The notes: a model not told the origin generated them from the sequence alone. A stretch of 64,000 bases of DNA from [Empedobacter] haloabium (GCA_008011715.2 CP136508.1:4588001-4652000); one strand, 5' to 3'; positions 8,056 through 17,480 are shown, counted from the stretch's first letter. Program-made: numbers and translations.

Positions 8056-8828
8056 GCGCTCTCCGCCGTGGCGGGCAGGTAGCGCGCGCTCCAGGCGGCG
8101 ATCAGGTCGGCCACGTAGATGGCGTCCTCACGCCGCGTCAGCAAGTGGTCGGCACTGTCCAGGCTGATGTAGCTTTTCGGGTGTTTCGCGGCCGCGAAAA
8201 TGTGCAGCGCATTGTCGATGCCGACCGTCGTGTCGCCCGGTGCGTGCATCACCAGCAGGGCCTTGCGCAGGGCCGCGATCTTCGGCTGCAGCGCGTGTTG
8301 TGCCACGTCGTCCAGGAACTGCTTCGTGATGCGGAAGGGCCGCCCGGCCAGTTGCACCTGGGCTTCGCCGTCGGCGGTGATCGCGTCCAGCTGGCTGGCG
8401 AACAGGTGGGTGACGTGCGACGGATCGCTGGGCGCGGCGATCGTGACGACGGCACGCGCTTCCGGAATGCTGGCGGCCACGGCCAAGGTGGCCGCGCCGC
8501 CCAGGCTGTGGCCGATCAGCAGTTGCGGTGCCGCGCGCGTGCTGCGCAGGTAGTCGGCGGCGGCGGCCAGGTCGGCGATATTCGAGGAAAAATTCGTGTT
8601 GGCGAAATCGCCCTCGCTGGCGCCCAGGCCCGTGAAGTCGAAGCGCAGCACGGCGATGCCGTGCGCCGTCAGCGCCTGGGCGATGCGGCTGGCCGCGAAC
8701 ACGTCCTTGCCGCACGTGAAGCAGTGGGCGAACAGCGCATAGGCCCGGATGGGACCGTCCGGTGCGTCCAGGCGCGCCGCCAGCATGGTGCCCCCGGCAC
8801 CGGGAAAGTCGAGTCGTTGCGCTTGCAT
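8052..8828 (-). CDS. Alpha/beta hydrolase
   Basis: Serine hydrolase of about 258 residues. The nucleophile elbow is GHSLGG, followed by a likely Asp in [10 protein letters not shown] and His in DSADHLLTR. The stretch [19 protein letters not shown] and [13 protein letters not shown] is characteristic of the hydrolase half of hydrolase/OsmC fusion proteins; no OsmC domain follows here. The ATG at 8828 is chosen since homology begins at [10 protein letters not shown]; a GTG at 8867 in frame is possible. It lies 72 bp after imuB on the same strand and overlaps the acetyltransferase gene. Whether it takes part in the SOS response is unknown. Confidence 0.88.
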   Translation of the reverse strand: MQAQRLDFPGAGGTMLAARLDAPDGPIRAYALFAHCFTCGKDVFAASRIAQALTAHGIAVLRFDFTGLGASEGDFANTNFSSNIADLAAAADYLRSTRAAPQLLIGHSLGGAATLAVAASIPEARAVVTIAAPSDPSHVTHLFASQLDAITADGEAQVQLAGRPFRITKQFLDDVAQHALQPKIAALRKALLVMHAPGDTTVGIDNALHIFAAAKHPKSYISLDSADHLLTRREDAIYVADLIAAWSARYLPATAESA

Positions 8829-8900
8829 CGCTGGTCGTTGGCTCGTTGAGATAGCCGTACTGTGCACGGGAATCGCCCCGGCGGCAAGGGCTCCGCCCCA

Positions 8901-10370
8901 TCAGCCGAACAGCCCGTGCAGGTACCAGCGCGGCTCCGCATCCTCGTCGGTGCCCGTCAGCCGTTCCCGGTAGACCCAGTAGTGGGCGTTGTCCTCGCCC
9001 TGCGCGATGAAGTAGTCGCGCGTCTGCGTTTCGCCCCACCAGCCTGCCTCGATCCGTTCTGCCGACGACACCATGCGCAGCGGCGAGCAATAGAACGGCC
9101 GGTGGTCGCGCACCAGCAACGGGATCGGCTTCGCCAGCAGCCAGGCGGGCCGGGGCAGGCTGCCGGGCGGCAGCGCCGCCGCCACGTTGGCCGGTTTGTC
9201 CTGCACCGGCGCCCAGCCGTTCGCATATTCGGGACGATGGTCGGCCCGCGGCGCCGCCTGCAGCACGTTGTCCGCCCCCAGCCGGGCCACCAGCAGTTCG
9301 AACAGGCGCAGGCGGTCGGCCTTGCTGCCGCCCGGCTCGGGAAACAGCGAGTCGCTGAGCGGTGCCATCGGCTTGACCTGCGGCGCTTCCAGGCACAGGC
9401 CGATGACGGGCGCTTCCAGCGCCAGCTTGGCCAGCCGTTCCTTCAGCAGGCGCACCAGGTGCTCGTCGCGCCAGACCGCTTCGGCCAGCAAAATGTCGAT
9501 CGCCGTGGGCGGCCGCGCCACCCTGCCCCGTTCGTGTTCCAGCAGCAGGCTGATGCGCTCGACGGCGAACTGGCGCGCGCACAGCCAGCCCGTCAGCTGT
9601 TGCAGCAGGCGGCGCGCGCCGGCCAGCAACAGGTCGGTATTCTCGATGCGGTCGAACAGTTCCAGCTTGGCGCGAAAGGTGGGCGGCGCCTCGATCCAGC
9701 GGAACATCTCGGCCGTGTGCCCGCGCGCGGCATCGAGCACGTCCAGCAGCGCTCGGCCGCAGCGCCGTTGCAGGCCGGGCCGGGGCAGGCGCATCAGCTC
9801 CCCTACCGTCAGGCAGCCGATGCCCTCCAGCCAGGCCAGGTACGGCCGCGCCGGCGGCAGCAGGCTGACCGGCAAGGCCTGCAACCGGCGCTCCATTCGC
9901 TCGATTGTTAAAGAACGTCCCGCGCCGCTGCGTGCCAGCAGCCAGGCGCCACGCGCCGTGGGCGCCACGCCCAGCACCGCCGTGAATCCCAATGCATCGA
10001 GGCTGTCGCGCACCAGCGCGCACAGCCGGCGGATGCCGCCGAACAGGCGCAGGCTGGCGCCCACGTCCAGCAGCAGCGTCGCCTCTTCCCCTTCCGTCAC
10101 CTGCGGCGTATAGCGCAGCAGGGCCAGCGCCACCGCGTGCAGGGCCTCGGCCTCCTGCGCGGGTGCGCGTTCGTGCAGCGCGATCTCCGGTGCCAGCATC
10201 AACGCGCCGCCACGGCGCATGCCCGGACGCACGCCGGCCTGGTGCGCCAGCCTTGATACGGCCAGCACCACCTCGTGTTCCAGCACGGCCGCGCCCGTGT
10301 CAGCCGACCAGCGCGGGCTGAACACTTCGAGCGGGAGCCGGGGCAGGTGCAGGCCGATCCAGAGTCGCAT
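8901..10370 (-). CDS. imuB: Y-family DNA polymerase-like protein ImuB
   Basis: Protein of 489 residues with a Y-family polymerase fold (LWIGLHLPRLPLEVF at the N-terminus, then GVAPTARGAWLLARSG and GIGCLTVGELMRLPRPGLQRRCGRALLDVL). The first catalytic Asp expected in active Y-family enzymes is absent (residues read IGLHLPRLPLE), as in ImuB proteins, which serve as a hub joining ImuA, the beta clamp and the error-prone polymerase ImuC/DnaE2. The gene overlaps imuA by 71 bp, so coupling is tight. No dnaE2 follows; an alpha/beta hydrolase gene takes that place. SOS control through the LexA box upstream of imuA is expected. Confidence 0.93.
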   Translation of the reverse strand: MRLWIGLHLPRLPLEVFSPRWSADTGAAVLEHEVVLAVSRLAHQAGVRPGMRRGGALMLAPEIALHERAPAQEAEALHAVALALLRYTPQVTEGEEATLLLDVGASLRLFGGIRRLCALVRDSLDALGFTAVLGVAPTARGAWLLARSGAGRSLTIERMERRLQALPVSLLPPARPYLAWLEGIGCLTVGELMRLPRPGLQRRCGRALLDVLDAARGHTAEMFRWIEAPPTFRAKLELFDRIENTDLLLAGARRLLQQLTGWLCARQFAVERISLLLEHERGRVARPPTAIDILLAEAVWRDEHLVRLLKERLAKLALEAPVIGLCLEAPQVKPMAPLSDSLFPEPGGSKADRLRLFELLVARLGADNVLQAAPRADHRPEYANGWAPVQDKPANVAAALPPGSLPRPAWLLAKPIPLLVRDHRPFYCSPLRMVSSAERIEAGWWGETQTRDYFIAQGEDNAHYWVYRERLTGTDEDAEPRWYLHGLFG

Positions 10371-11070
10371 GTCGTTGCAGTAAAGACGGGGTCAACGGAA
10401 GGAACAGCGGCGCCTCCCGCTGCGGCCCGCGCCGCTTGATAAAACCGATTTCCATGCCGCCCGCGGCCGGCCGCAGCGACAGGCGCAACGGCGCGGGTGA
10501 CGCATCCTGCGCGGCCGCCAGCGGCCGCAGCAGGCAGAACAGGGTATCGCCGCTTTGCGCCGCCAGATGCAGCCGACGCAATGCCTCGCCCCGCACATGC
10601 TGCTGCCACAGCAGCAGCGCGCCGCAGCAGCCGCTGCGCAGGATCTGCTCGGCCGCCCATAGCGCGTCCGTGCTCTTGCCCGTGTTGCGGATCCAGATCA
10701 GCTGCGACGGCGCGATGCCCAATGCCGCCAGCGCCAGGGCCTGCGGCGCATGGGGCGGCTGCAACAACACGATGGAACGCTGCGCCGCCGCCAGCGCCGC
10801 CAGCGCCGGCCGCAGCAGGCGGATTTCGCCCACGCCCGGCTGCGGCAACAGCAGTTCGAACAAGGTGCCCGTCGGCCAGCCACCGCCCGGCAACTGGGCC
10901 GACAGGGCCGGATGGCCGGTGTCGACACAGCGCTCGGTCGATTGCGCCAGTTGCGATGCAAGCCACAGCGAAGGATGCACGGCTTCCGGCGCGGTGATCG
11001 CATCCGGGCGTGCATCCCGGCGCACATCAATGCGCGCGTCAGGACGCGGTTGCAGGCAGGCAATTGACAT
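10300..11070 (-). CDS. imuA: Translesion synthesis-associated protein ImuA
   Basis: RecA/SulA-like protein of 256 residues. It carries HPALSAQLPGGGWPTGTLFELLLPQPGVGEIRLLRPAL, the typical ImuA start of the RecA-like core, with a degenerate P-loop region, then LIWIRNTGKSTDALWAAEQILRSGCCGALLLW. ImuA proteins act with ImuB and DnaE2 in damage-induced mutagenesis. The start ATG at 11070 lies 17 bp from a perfect LexA box, and no other promoter is needed to explain expression. The 3' end overlaps imuB. The C-terminal tail is rich in Ala-Pro (RPAPAPAPARS). Confidence 0.92.
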   Translation of the reverse strand: MSIACLQPRPDARIDVRRDARPDAITAPEAVHPSLWLASQLAQSTERCVDTGHPALSAQLPGGGWPTGTLFELLLPQPGVGEIRLLRPALAALAAAQRSIVLLQPPHAPQALALAALGIAPSQLIWIRNTGKSTDALWAAEQILRSGCCGALLLWQQHVRGEALRRLHLAAQSGDTLFCLLRPLAAAQDASPAPLRLSLRPAAGGMEIGFIKRRGPQREAPLFLPLTPSLLQRHATLDRPAPAPAPARSVQPALVG

Positions 11071-11086
11071 GGCAAATATTCATATA

Positions 11087-11102
11087 CTGTATATGCATAC
11101 AG
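11087..11102. promoter_or_regulatory. LexA (SOS) box upstream of imuA
   Basis: The sequence CTGTATATGCATACAG fits CTGT-N8-ACAG exactly and is nearly fully palindromic, extending to TACTGT...ACAGTA. It lies 17 bp upstream of the imuA start, where bound LexA would block transcription. The remaining bases up to 11270 show no further recognisable element. Confidence 0.92.
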
Positions 11103-11270
11103 TACTCGCTGAACCGGGGTTTGACAAGGACTTTCTTGTCAGAGTGTCTAAACCATCGCTTTAAAATGAACGAGTTAAGCTATTGAATAAAAAGCGAAAA
11201 CGGCCAAATCAAAAAAGTCTGAAATGAGACAGTTGCCCAACGGTATCGTGCGCGGGGTCGGCCCGGCGGG

Positions 11271-12371
11271 TCAGCGCCTGTGCTTGGCAAAGAACGCCAG
11301 CATCATCCGGCTCGAATCCGGCCCCGCCTTGGCATGGAATGCCAAACGCGGGTCGCCGCCGCTCCAGGCATGCTCCAGCAGATCGATATGGGCGGCGCGC
11401 ACCACCAGCTTGCGCCCCTGGTGGTAATCGCGCACCTCGTGGCCGTTGCGCGCGCCGCGCCGGGCCGCCGGTTCGATCTTGATGCGCGGCGGCGTGTCGG
11501 CCGGCAAGCCGTTGAGCAACAGCGCCTGGCGCACCAGCTGATCCTGGTTGACCGAGCGCACCACCGTGTCGCCCGCGCCCTGGATGACGATCGTCGGCAT
11601 GCCGGGGAAATCGGGCCGGCGCGCCAGCACCTCCGTCACTGCCGCGTCCGCGCGGTTGCCGCCGCCATGGCGCATGATGCCCAGGGCACCGAGCGCGCCA
11701 TTGCCGGCCCCGAACACAGGACCGGAATGCAGGCCCACGGCGGCGAACAGGTCGGGAAAATTGAGCGCCAGGATGTGCGCCATGCCGGCACCGGCCGAAA
11801 TGCCGCAGGCGTAGATGCGGCGCCGATCGATCCGGTAGCGCTCCAGTACCCGTGCCAGCACGGCCGCGACCGGTTGCACGTCGCCGCCGCCCTGCTGGGT
11901 GGCCCGGTCGAACCAGCGCCAGCAGCGCTGCGCGTGCACGCTGGTCGACTGCTGCGGATACAGCACCGCGTAGCCTTGCTTTTCCGCCAGCAGGTTCATG
12001 CGCGTGCCCTGGGCAAACTCGGTGGCGCTCTGGTGGCAGCCGTGCAGCATCAGCACCAGCGGCAGGCCCTCGTCGAGCGCCTGCTGCGGCACCACGTGCG
12101 GCAGGTACAGCCAGTAGCGCATCCGCCGGGGCGGCAGCCCCGGCACGGCCACCACTTCCTGGCTGGCCAGCCATTTCCCCGGCGCCACCGCCGGCGCCCG
12201 GGGCGCGGCCCGCTTGCGCGCCACCTTGCGGACCGGTGGCGCGGTAACCACTGGTAACGACAACAGCCCCGCCATGACCTTCCCGGCCGCCCTCTGCTGG
12301 GTTCGTCCAAGTTTTGCCAGGCTGCGCAACAATGCCGCACCGCCACCTGTCCTGCCGCCTCGTCTTGCCAT
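11271..12371 (-). CDS. PHB-depolymerase-family esterase
   Basis: Extracellular-type esterase of 366 residues related to poly(3-hydroxybutyrate) depolymerase LpqC-like enzymes. The catalytic motif is GISAGAGMA, with candidate Asp in QGAGDTVV and His in EHAWSGGD. The oxyanion region LVLMLHGCHQSATEF and PQQSTSVHAQRCWRWF are family hallmarks. The N-terminal 80 residues are basic and Ala/Pro-rich (VRKVARKRAAPRAP), without a clear signal peptide, so localisation is uncertain. The ATG at 12371 has GGAG at a suitable distance. The substrate may be a short polyester or a feruloyl/acetyl ester; the family alone does not settle it. Confidence 0.9.
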   Translation of the reverse strand: MARRGGRTGGGAALLRSLAKLGRTQQRAAGKVMAGLLSLPVVTAPPVRKVARKRAAPRAPAVAPGKWLASQEVVAVPGLPPRRMRYWLYLPHVVPQQALDEGLPLVLMLHGCHQSATEFAQGTRMNLLAEKQGYAVLYPQQSTSVHAQRCWRWFDRATQQGGGDVQPVAAVLARVLERYRIDRRRIYACGISAGAGMAHILALNFPDLFAAVGLHSGPVFGAGNGALGALGIMRHGGGNRADAAVTEVLARRPDFPGMPTIVIQGAGDTVVRSVNQDQLVRQALLLNGLPADTPPRIKIEPAARRGARNGHEVRDYHQGRKLVVRAAHIDLLEHAWSGGDPRLAFHAKAGPDSSRMMLAFFAKHRR

Positions 12372-12452
12372 GCCGACGCTCCCGTGTGGGCTCACACTAT
12401 TGACTATTGGTAAGGGCACAAAAAATCCGCTTGCGCTATTCTGGCATGCACA

Positions 12453-12477
12453 CCGCCGGGCTATGCGGCGGCTTTTT
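12453..12477 (+). terminator. Terminator-like hairpin in the leader of the PRC-barrel gene
   Basis: CCGCCG (12453-12458) pairs with CGGCGG (12466-12471) and is followed by CTTTTTC. It sits only 27 bp before the PRC-barrel start, and no plus-strand gene ends just upstream, so it could act as an attenuator or block read-through. Confidence 0.45.
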
Positions 12478-12503
12478 CACCACTGGATTCACAGGAGACC
12501 ATA

Positions 12504-13217
12504 ATGAGCTATCTCGACCGAGACCCGTTTGGCATTTACCGTGACCGTACCAACGACGGCCCTGGCCCGCGCCTGATGGGCGCCGACACGCTGATGGGCG
12601 AGGACGTCTACAACCGCCAAGAAGAAGACCTGGGCGACATCAAGGAAATCATGATCGACATGCAGAGCGGCCAGATCGCCTACGCCGTGCTGTCCTTCGG
12701 CGGCATCCTGGGCATGGGCGACAAGCTGTTCGCCGTGCCATGGCAGGCCCTGCAACTCGACACCGTCAACAAGCGCTTCATCCTGGACGTGTCGAAGGAG
12801 CGCCTGGAAAGCGCCCCGGGCTTCGACAAGGACCGCTGGCCCGACATGGCCAGCGCCGAGTTCGGCAGCCAGATCCACGGCTTCTACGGCACCCAGCAGG
12901 CGATGCCGGGGCAGATGACGTCGACCGGCAGCGTGATGGGCAGCGGCACCAGCACGATGCAGAGCGGCAGCAGCTATGGCCAGAGCGGCAGCCTGTCCGG
13001 CTCGTCGGGCAGCCTGTCCGGCAGCCAGAGCGGCAACCTGGGCAGCGGCAGCGGCCTGTCCAGCCAGAGCGGCAGCCTGGGCAGCGCCAGCGGCTCGAAC
13101 CTGGGCAGCAGCAGCCTGGACCTGGGCAATGAATCGGACCTGACCGACCGCAACGTCAACCAGGTGGGCGGACTGTCGAACCAGAACAGCAGCCTCGATC
13201 CGAACAAGAAGTATTGA
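12504..13217 (+). CDS. PRC-barrel domain protein with Ser/Gly-rich repetitive tail
   Basis: Protein of 237 residues in two parts. Residues 22-105 form a PRC barrel (RLMGADTLMGEDVYNRQEE, LGDIKEIMIDMQSGQIAYAVLSFGG, KLFAVPWQALQLD). Residues 135-225 are a low-complexity tail of GSxS, SGSL and SQSG repeats. Stand-alone PRC-barrel proteins of this kind are common in stress-tolerant proteobacteria, but their role is poorly known. There is no signal peptide, so it is probably cytoplasmic. AGGAG stands 8 nt before the ATG. The tail is in frame and has the same GC bias as neighbouring genes, so it is probably native. Confidence 0.88.
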   Translation: MSYLDRDPFGIYRDRTNDGPGPRLMGADTLMGEDVYNRQEEDLGDIKEIMIDMQSGQIAYAVLSFGGILGMGDKLFAVPWQALQLDTVNKRFILDVSKERLESAPGFDKDRWPDMASAEFGSQIHGFYGTQQAMPGQMTSTGSVMGSGTSTMQSGSSYGQSGSLSGSSGSLSGSQSGNLGSGSGLSSQSGSLGSASGSNLGSSSLDLGNESDLTDRNVNQVGGLSNQNSSLDPNKKY

Positions 13218-13233
13218 TGTAACGGCCCGGCAT

Positions 13234-13262
13234 GGGGTCGGTCCCTGCAAGGGACCGACCCC
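13234..13262. repeat. Palindromic intergenic repeat (GGGGTCGGTCCC type)
   Basis: A 12-bp arm GGGGTCGGTCCC is mirrored after a 5-nt loop. It begins 16 bp past the PRC-barrel gene stop. It belongs to the REP-like family that recurs in this window. Confidence 0.8.
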
Positions 13263-13276
13263 GAAGTTACTCCACC

Positions 13277-13329
13277 GGGACAGGCACCTGTCTCAGGGCC
13301 GTCAAGGCCCTGAGACAGGTGCCTGTCCC
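13277..13329. repeat. Long perfect palindrome (GGGACAGGCACC type)
   Basis: Two perfectly complementary 24-bp arms (13277-13300 and 13306-13329) enclose a 5-nt loop. It lies between the convergent PRC-barrel and hrpA genes. Without T-tracts it is not a classical terminator; it resembles REP elements. Confidence 0.85.
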
Positions 13330-13352
13330 CATGGGTCCTGGCTGCACCGCCT

Positions 13353-16300
13353 TTACCGCTGCATCGACTCCCACACCTTGAACAGCCGCTTGACCGACAC
13401 CGGCATCGGCGTGCGCAACTCCTGCGCGAACAGCGACACGCGCAATTCCTCCAGCAGCCAGCGATACTCCACCAGCTTCGGATCGGTGTTCTTGCCGGCC
13501 GACTTGTCACGCGCCACGCGCAGGTAGGGCTGGGCGGCCTGGTGCCACTCGGCCATCGCCTTGGCGTCGCGGGCCGGGTCGGCGCGCAGCTTCTCCAGGC
13601 GCACGTTCATCGCCTTGAGGTAGCGCGGGAAGTGCGCCAGCTGGGCAAATTCCGTATCGAGCAGGAAGCGCTTGTGCACCAGGCCCTTCAACTGCTCCTG
13701 CATGTCGGCGGCGGCCTGCGGGTTGATGCCCTGCAGGCGCTTGGGCAGGCCGTGGAACTCCGTCAGCACCTGCGACACCAGGCGCGCGATCTCGTTCACC
13801 AGCAGCACCAGGCGCGACTTGCCTTCGTCCTTGCGCTTGTTGAACGAGGCCGCGTCCGTCGGCAGCGGATCCTGCAGGCAGGCGATGTCGATCGCCTTGG
13901 CGATGATCTGGTCGCGCAGCTCTTCCTGCGTGCCCATGCTCATGAACTGCATGCCCATCTGCTGCAGGTTCGGGATGCTCTTCTCGACGAACTTGATCTG
14001 GTCCTTCATCTGCAGCGCGAACAGGCGGCGCAGGCCGATGCGGTGCGTGCGCGCCGCCACGTTCGGGTCGTCGAACACCTCCAGATCACAGTGCGTGCCT
14101 TTGTCCACCAGGGCCGGGAAGCCGATCAGGGTCAGCTTGCCCTGCACGATCTCCAGCAGCTCCGGCAGCTCGCCGAAGGTCCACGCCGTGATGTTGGTGT
14201 GCGCGGCGGCCGGTGCCGGCGGCGCGGCCGGCGTGGGCGGCGGCGCGCTGCCCGGCTTGCCGCCTGCTTTCACCTCGCCGGCGATGCCGCCGTGCGCGGC
14301 GCCTTTCGCCGCGCCTTTCGTCGATTCTGCGCCACCGTTCAGGCGCGCCAGCGAACTGGCGGACGCCGGCGGCGCGCTCTCCGCCATCTTCTGGAAGCTC
14401 TGGCGCGCCTGCGCGCCGTATTCCGCCTGCAAGGTGGCCAGGTTGCGGCCCATGTCCAGCTGGCGCCCGTGCTCGTCGATCACCTTGAAGTTCATGAAGT
14501 GGTGCGCGGGCAGCTGCTCCGGCTTGAAGTCCGACGTCAGCACGGTGATCGTCACCTGCTCGCGGATGTCGGCGATGATGGCGTCGATCAGATCGCCGCG
14601 CCCGAACGCGTTACTGGCCGCGATGCGTTCGCAGAACCTGGCCGCGTACTCCGGCAGCGGCACCATGTGGCGGCGCTGCTTCTGCGGCAGGGATTTCAGC
14701 AGCAGGTGCACCTTCTCCTTCAGCATGCCCGGCACCAGCCATTCGCAGCGCTCGCGCGAGAGCTGGTTGAGCGCATACAGCGGCACGTGCAGGGTGACGC
14801 CGTCGCGCACCGTGCCCGGCTCGAAGTGATACGTCAGGCTCATCTCGACGCCCGCCGCCAGCATCTTCTTCGGGAACAGCTCCGTCGTCACGCCCGCCGC
14901 CTCGTGCCGCATCAGGTCTTCCTTGACGAGGTACAAGAGCTTCGGGTCGGCCTGCGTGGCCTTCTTGTGCCAGGCCTCGAAGCCGGCGCCGTTGACGACG
15001 TCGTGCGGAATCAGCTTGTCGTAGAACGCCTCGATCAGCTGCTCGTCCACCAGCACGTCCTGGCGGCGCGATTTATGTTCCAGCGTCTCGATTTCCTTCA
15101 CCAGCTTGTGATTGTGGATGAAGAACGGCGCGCGCGTGTCGTAGTCGCCCGCCACCAGCGCGTCGCGAATGAAGATCTCGCGTGCCTCGGCCGGGTTGTG
15201 CAGCGCGTAATTGATGCGGCGCTGGCTGTACACGGTCAGGCCATACAAGGTCGCCTTCTCGGCCGCCGTCACCTGGGCGGGGCGCTTTTCCCAGCGCGGC
15301 TCGCCCCAGGATTTCTTCAGCAGGTGCGCGCCGACCTTCTCCAGCCATTCCGGCTCGATCTTCGCGATGGTGCGCGCGTACAGCCGCGTGGTCTCGACCA
15401 GTTCGGCCGCCATCACCCACTTGCCGGCCTTCTTGCCCAGCGCGGAGCCGGGCCAGATGTGGAACTTGATGCCGCGCGCGCCCAGGTAGCCCGGGTCGTC
15501 CTCCATCTTGAAGCCGACGTTACCCAGGAGGCCCGTCAGCAGCGCCATGTGCAGCTGCTCGTACGTGGCAGGCGCCTCGTTCAGGCGCCAGCCCTGCTCC
15601 TTCACGAGCGTCAGCAGCTGCGAGTGGACGTCGCGCCACTCGCGCAGGCGCAGCTGCGACAGGAAGTTGCTGCGGCAGTTGTCCTGCAGCTGGCGGTTGG
15701 TTTTCTTGTGCTCGATCGCATCCGCGAACCAGTGCCAGATCTTCAGGTAGGACAGGAACTCGGACTTGTCGTCGTTGAACTTGGCGTGCGCCTGGTCGGC
15801 CGCCTGCTGGTGCTCGATCGGACGGTCGCGCGGGTCCTGCACCGACAGCGCGGAGGCAACGATGAGCACCTCGGTCAGGCAGGCGCTTTCCTGGCCGGCC
15901 AGGATCATGCGACCTACGCGCGGGTCCAGCGGCAGCTTGGCCAGCTTGCGGCCCAGGCTCGTCAGGCGATTGTCCTCGTCCACCGCGCCCAGTTCCTGCA
16001 GCAGCTGGTAGCCGTCCGCGATCGCGCGCGCCAGCGGCGGCTCGATGAAGGGGAAGGTCTCCACGTCCGTCAGGTGCAGGGACTTCATGCGCAGGATGAC
16101 GGCCGCCAGCGACGAGCGCAGGATCTCCGGATCGGTGAACTTGGGTCGCTGGTTGAAGTCTTCCTCGTCGTACAGGCGGATGCAGACGCCGTCGGCCACG
16201 CGGCCGCAGCGGCCGGCGCGCTGGTTGGCGGCCGACTGCGCGACCGGTTCAATCTGCAGCTGTTCGACCTTGTTGCGGTAGCTGTAGCGTTTTACGCGCG

Positions 16301-17480
16301 CGGTACCGGCATCGACGACGTAGCGGATGCCCGGCACCGTCAGCGACGTTTCCGCCACGTTGGTGGCCAGCACGATGCGACGCGCATTGGTCGTGCGGAA
16401 CACGCGGTCCTGCTCCTCGACGGACAGGCGCGCGAACAGCGGCAGGATCTCCACGTGCGGCGGATGGTGCTTGCGCAGTGCCTCGGCGGCGTCGCGGATC
16501 TCGCGCTCGCCCGGCAGGAACACCAGCACGTCGCCGGGGCCGATGCGACAGACCTCGTCGACGCCGTCGACGATGGCGTCCATCAGGTCGCGCTTGTCCT
16601 TCGCGGCGGCGGACGTGCGCAGCTGCGGCTTGGCCGCGTTGGCGCCCGGCGGCAGCGCGATGGCTTCGCGCTCGACGGGGCGGTAGCGGATCTCCACCGC
16701 ATACAGGCGGCCGGATACCTCGATGACCGGCACCGCCGGCTTGCCTTCCTGCGAGAAGTGCCGGGCGAAGCGCTCGGCGTCGATCGTCGCGGACGTGATG
16801 ATGATCTTCAGGTCCGGCCGGCGCGGCAGCAGCTGCTTCAGGTAGCCCAGCAGGAAGTCGATGTTCAGGCTGCGCTCGTGCGCCTCGTCGATGATGATCG
16901 TGTCGTAGGCCTTGAGCAGCGGGTCCGTTTGCGTTTCGGCCAGCAGGATACCGTCCGTCATCAGTTTGACCCAGGCGCCCTTGTGCAGGGTGTCGTTGAA
17001 GCGCACCTTGTAGCCCACGTGTTCGCCCAGCGGCGTGCCCAGTTCCTGGGCGATGCGCTTGGCGGTCGACGAAGCGGCGATACGGCGCGGCTGGGTGTGG
17101 CCGATCAGGCCATTCTGGCCGCGACCCAGCTCCAGGCAGATCTTCGGCAGCTGGGTGGTCTTGCCCGAACCGGTCTCGCCGGAGACGATCACCACCTGGT
17201 GCTGGCGCAGCGCCGCGGCGATCTCCTCGCGCCGGCCCGAAACGGGCAGGTCTTCCGGGAAGCGGATCGGGGGCAGCGGGTTGCGGAAGGCCCGCTCCGC
17301 CTCGCGCTCGGCGCGCTGGGCTTCACGGGCCGCACGCGCGGCCGCCTGCTCCGGCGTTTCGGGACGGCGCTGGGCCGGCTCGCCACGGCGGCCGTCGCCG
17401 CGCGGGCGGCGCGGTTGGCCGGACGTCTCCGCGGGAGTTGCAAAAGAGGGGGAACGAGACTGCTTGCTGGCTTCTGACAT
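13353..17480 (-). CDS. hrpA: ATP-dependent RNA helicase HrpA
   Basis: DEAH-box helicase of 1375 residues, slightly longer than E. coli HrpA (1300). Motifs in order: GETGSGKTTQLPK (I), TQPRRIAA (Ia), DEAHERSLNID (II), SATIDAERF (III), ATNVAETSLTVPG (V) and QRAGRCGRV (VI). The long C-terminal region with the HrpA-type DUF3418 follows (LFAQELRTPMPVSVKRLFKVWESMQR). An Ala/Pro-rich linker (APPPTPAAPPAPAAAH) interrupts it near residue 1070. The N-terminus is a charged extension of about 80 residues. In E. coli the protein acts in mRNA processing and rescue of stalled ribosomes. The ATG at 17480 is the first Met after a stop-free upstream stretch without homology. Divergent from argA. Confidence 0.94.
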   Translation of the reverse strand: MSEASKQSRSPSFATPAETSGQPRRPRGDGRRGEPAQRRPETPEQAAARAAREAQRAEREAERAFRNPLPPIRFPEDLPVSGRREEIAAALRQHQVVIVSGETGSGKTTQLPKICLELGRGQNGLIGHTQPRRIAASSTAKRIAQELGTPLGEHVGYKVRFNDTLHKGAWVKLMTDGILLAETQTDPLLKAYDTIIIDEAHERSLNIDFLLGYLKQLLPRRPDLKIIITSATIDAERFARHFSQEGKPAVPVIEVSGRLYAVEIRYRPVEREAIALPPGANAAKPQLRTSAAAKDKRDLMDAIVDGVDEVCRIGPGDVLVFLPGEREIRDAAEALRKHHPPHVEILPLFARLSVEEQDRVFRTTNARRIVLATNVAETSLTVPGIRYVVDAGTARVKRYSYRNKVEQLQIEPVAQSAANQRAGRCGRVADGVCIRLYDEEDFNQRPKFTDPEILRSSLAAVILRMKSLHLTDVETFPFIEPPLARAIADGYQLLQELGAVDEDNRLTSLGRKLAKLPLDPRVGRMILAGQESACLTEVLIVASALSVQDPRDRPIEHQQAADQAHAKFNDDKSEFLSYLKIWHWFADAIEHKKTNRQLQDNCRSNFLSQLRLREWRDVHSQLLTLVKEQGWRLNEAPATYEQLHMALLTGLLGNVGFKMEDDPGYLGARGIKFHIWPGSALGKKAGKWVMAAELVETTRLYARTIAKIEPEWLEKVGAHLLKKSWGEPRWEKRPAQVTAAEKATLYGLTVYSQRRINYALHNPAEAREIFIRDALVAGDYDTRAPFFIHNHKLVKEIETLEHKSRRQDVLVDEQLIEAFYDKLIPHDVVNGAGFEAWHKKATQADPKLLYLVKEDLMRHEAAGVTTELFPKKMLAAGVEMSLTYHFEPGTVRDGVTLHVPLYALNQLSRERCEWLVPGMLKEKVHLLLKSLPQKQRRHMVPLPEYAARFCERIAASNAFGRGDLIDAIIADIREQVTITVLTSDFKPEQLPAHHFMNFKVIDEHGRQLDMGRNLATLQAEYGAQARQSFQKMAESAPPASASSLARLNGGAESTKGAAKGAAHGGIAGEVKAGGKPGSAPPPTPAAPPAPAAAHTNITAWTFGELPELLEIVQGKLTLIGFPALVDKGTHCDLEVFDDPNVAARTHRIGLRRLFALQMKDQIKFVEKSIPNLQQMGMQFMSMGTQEELRDQIIAKAIDIACLQDPLPTDAASFNKRKDEGKSRLVLLVNEIARLVSQVLTEFHGLPKRLQGINPQAAADMQEQLKGLVHKRFLLDTEFAQLAHFPRYLKAMNVRLEKLRADPARDAKAMAEWHQAAQPYLRVARDKSAGKNTDPKLVEYRWLLEELRVSLFAQELRTPMPVSVKRLFKVWESMQR

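Noticed and set aside
13542..17477. Very long open frame (over 1300 codons) on the plus strand opposite hrpA
   Set aside because: It is the antisense mirror of hrpA in GC-rich DNA. Its translation is low-complexity (Arg, Gln, His, Val rich) with no domain, and hrpA has all helicase motifs.
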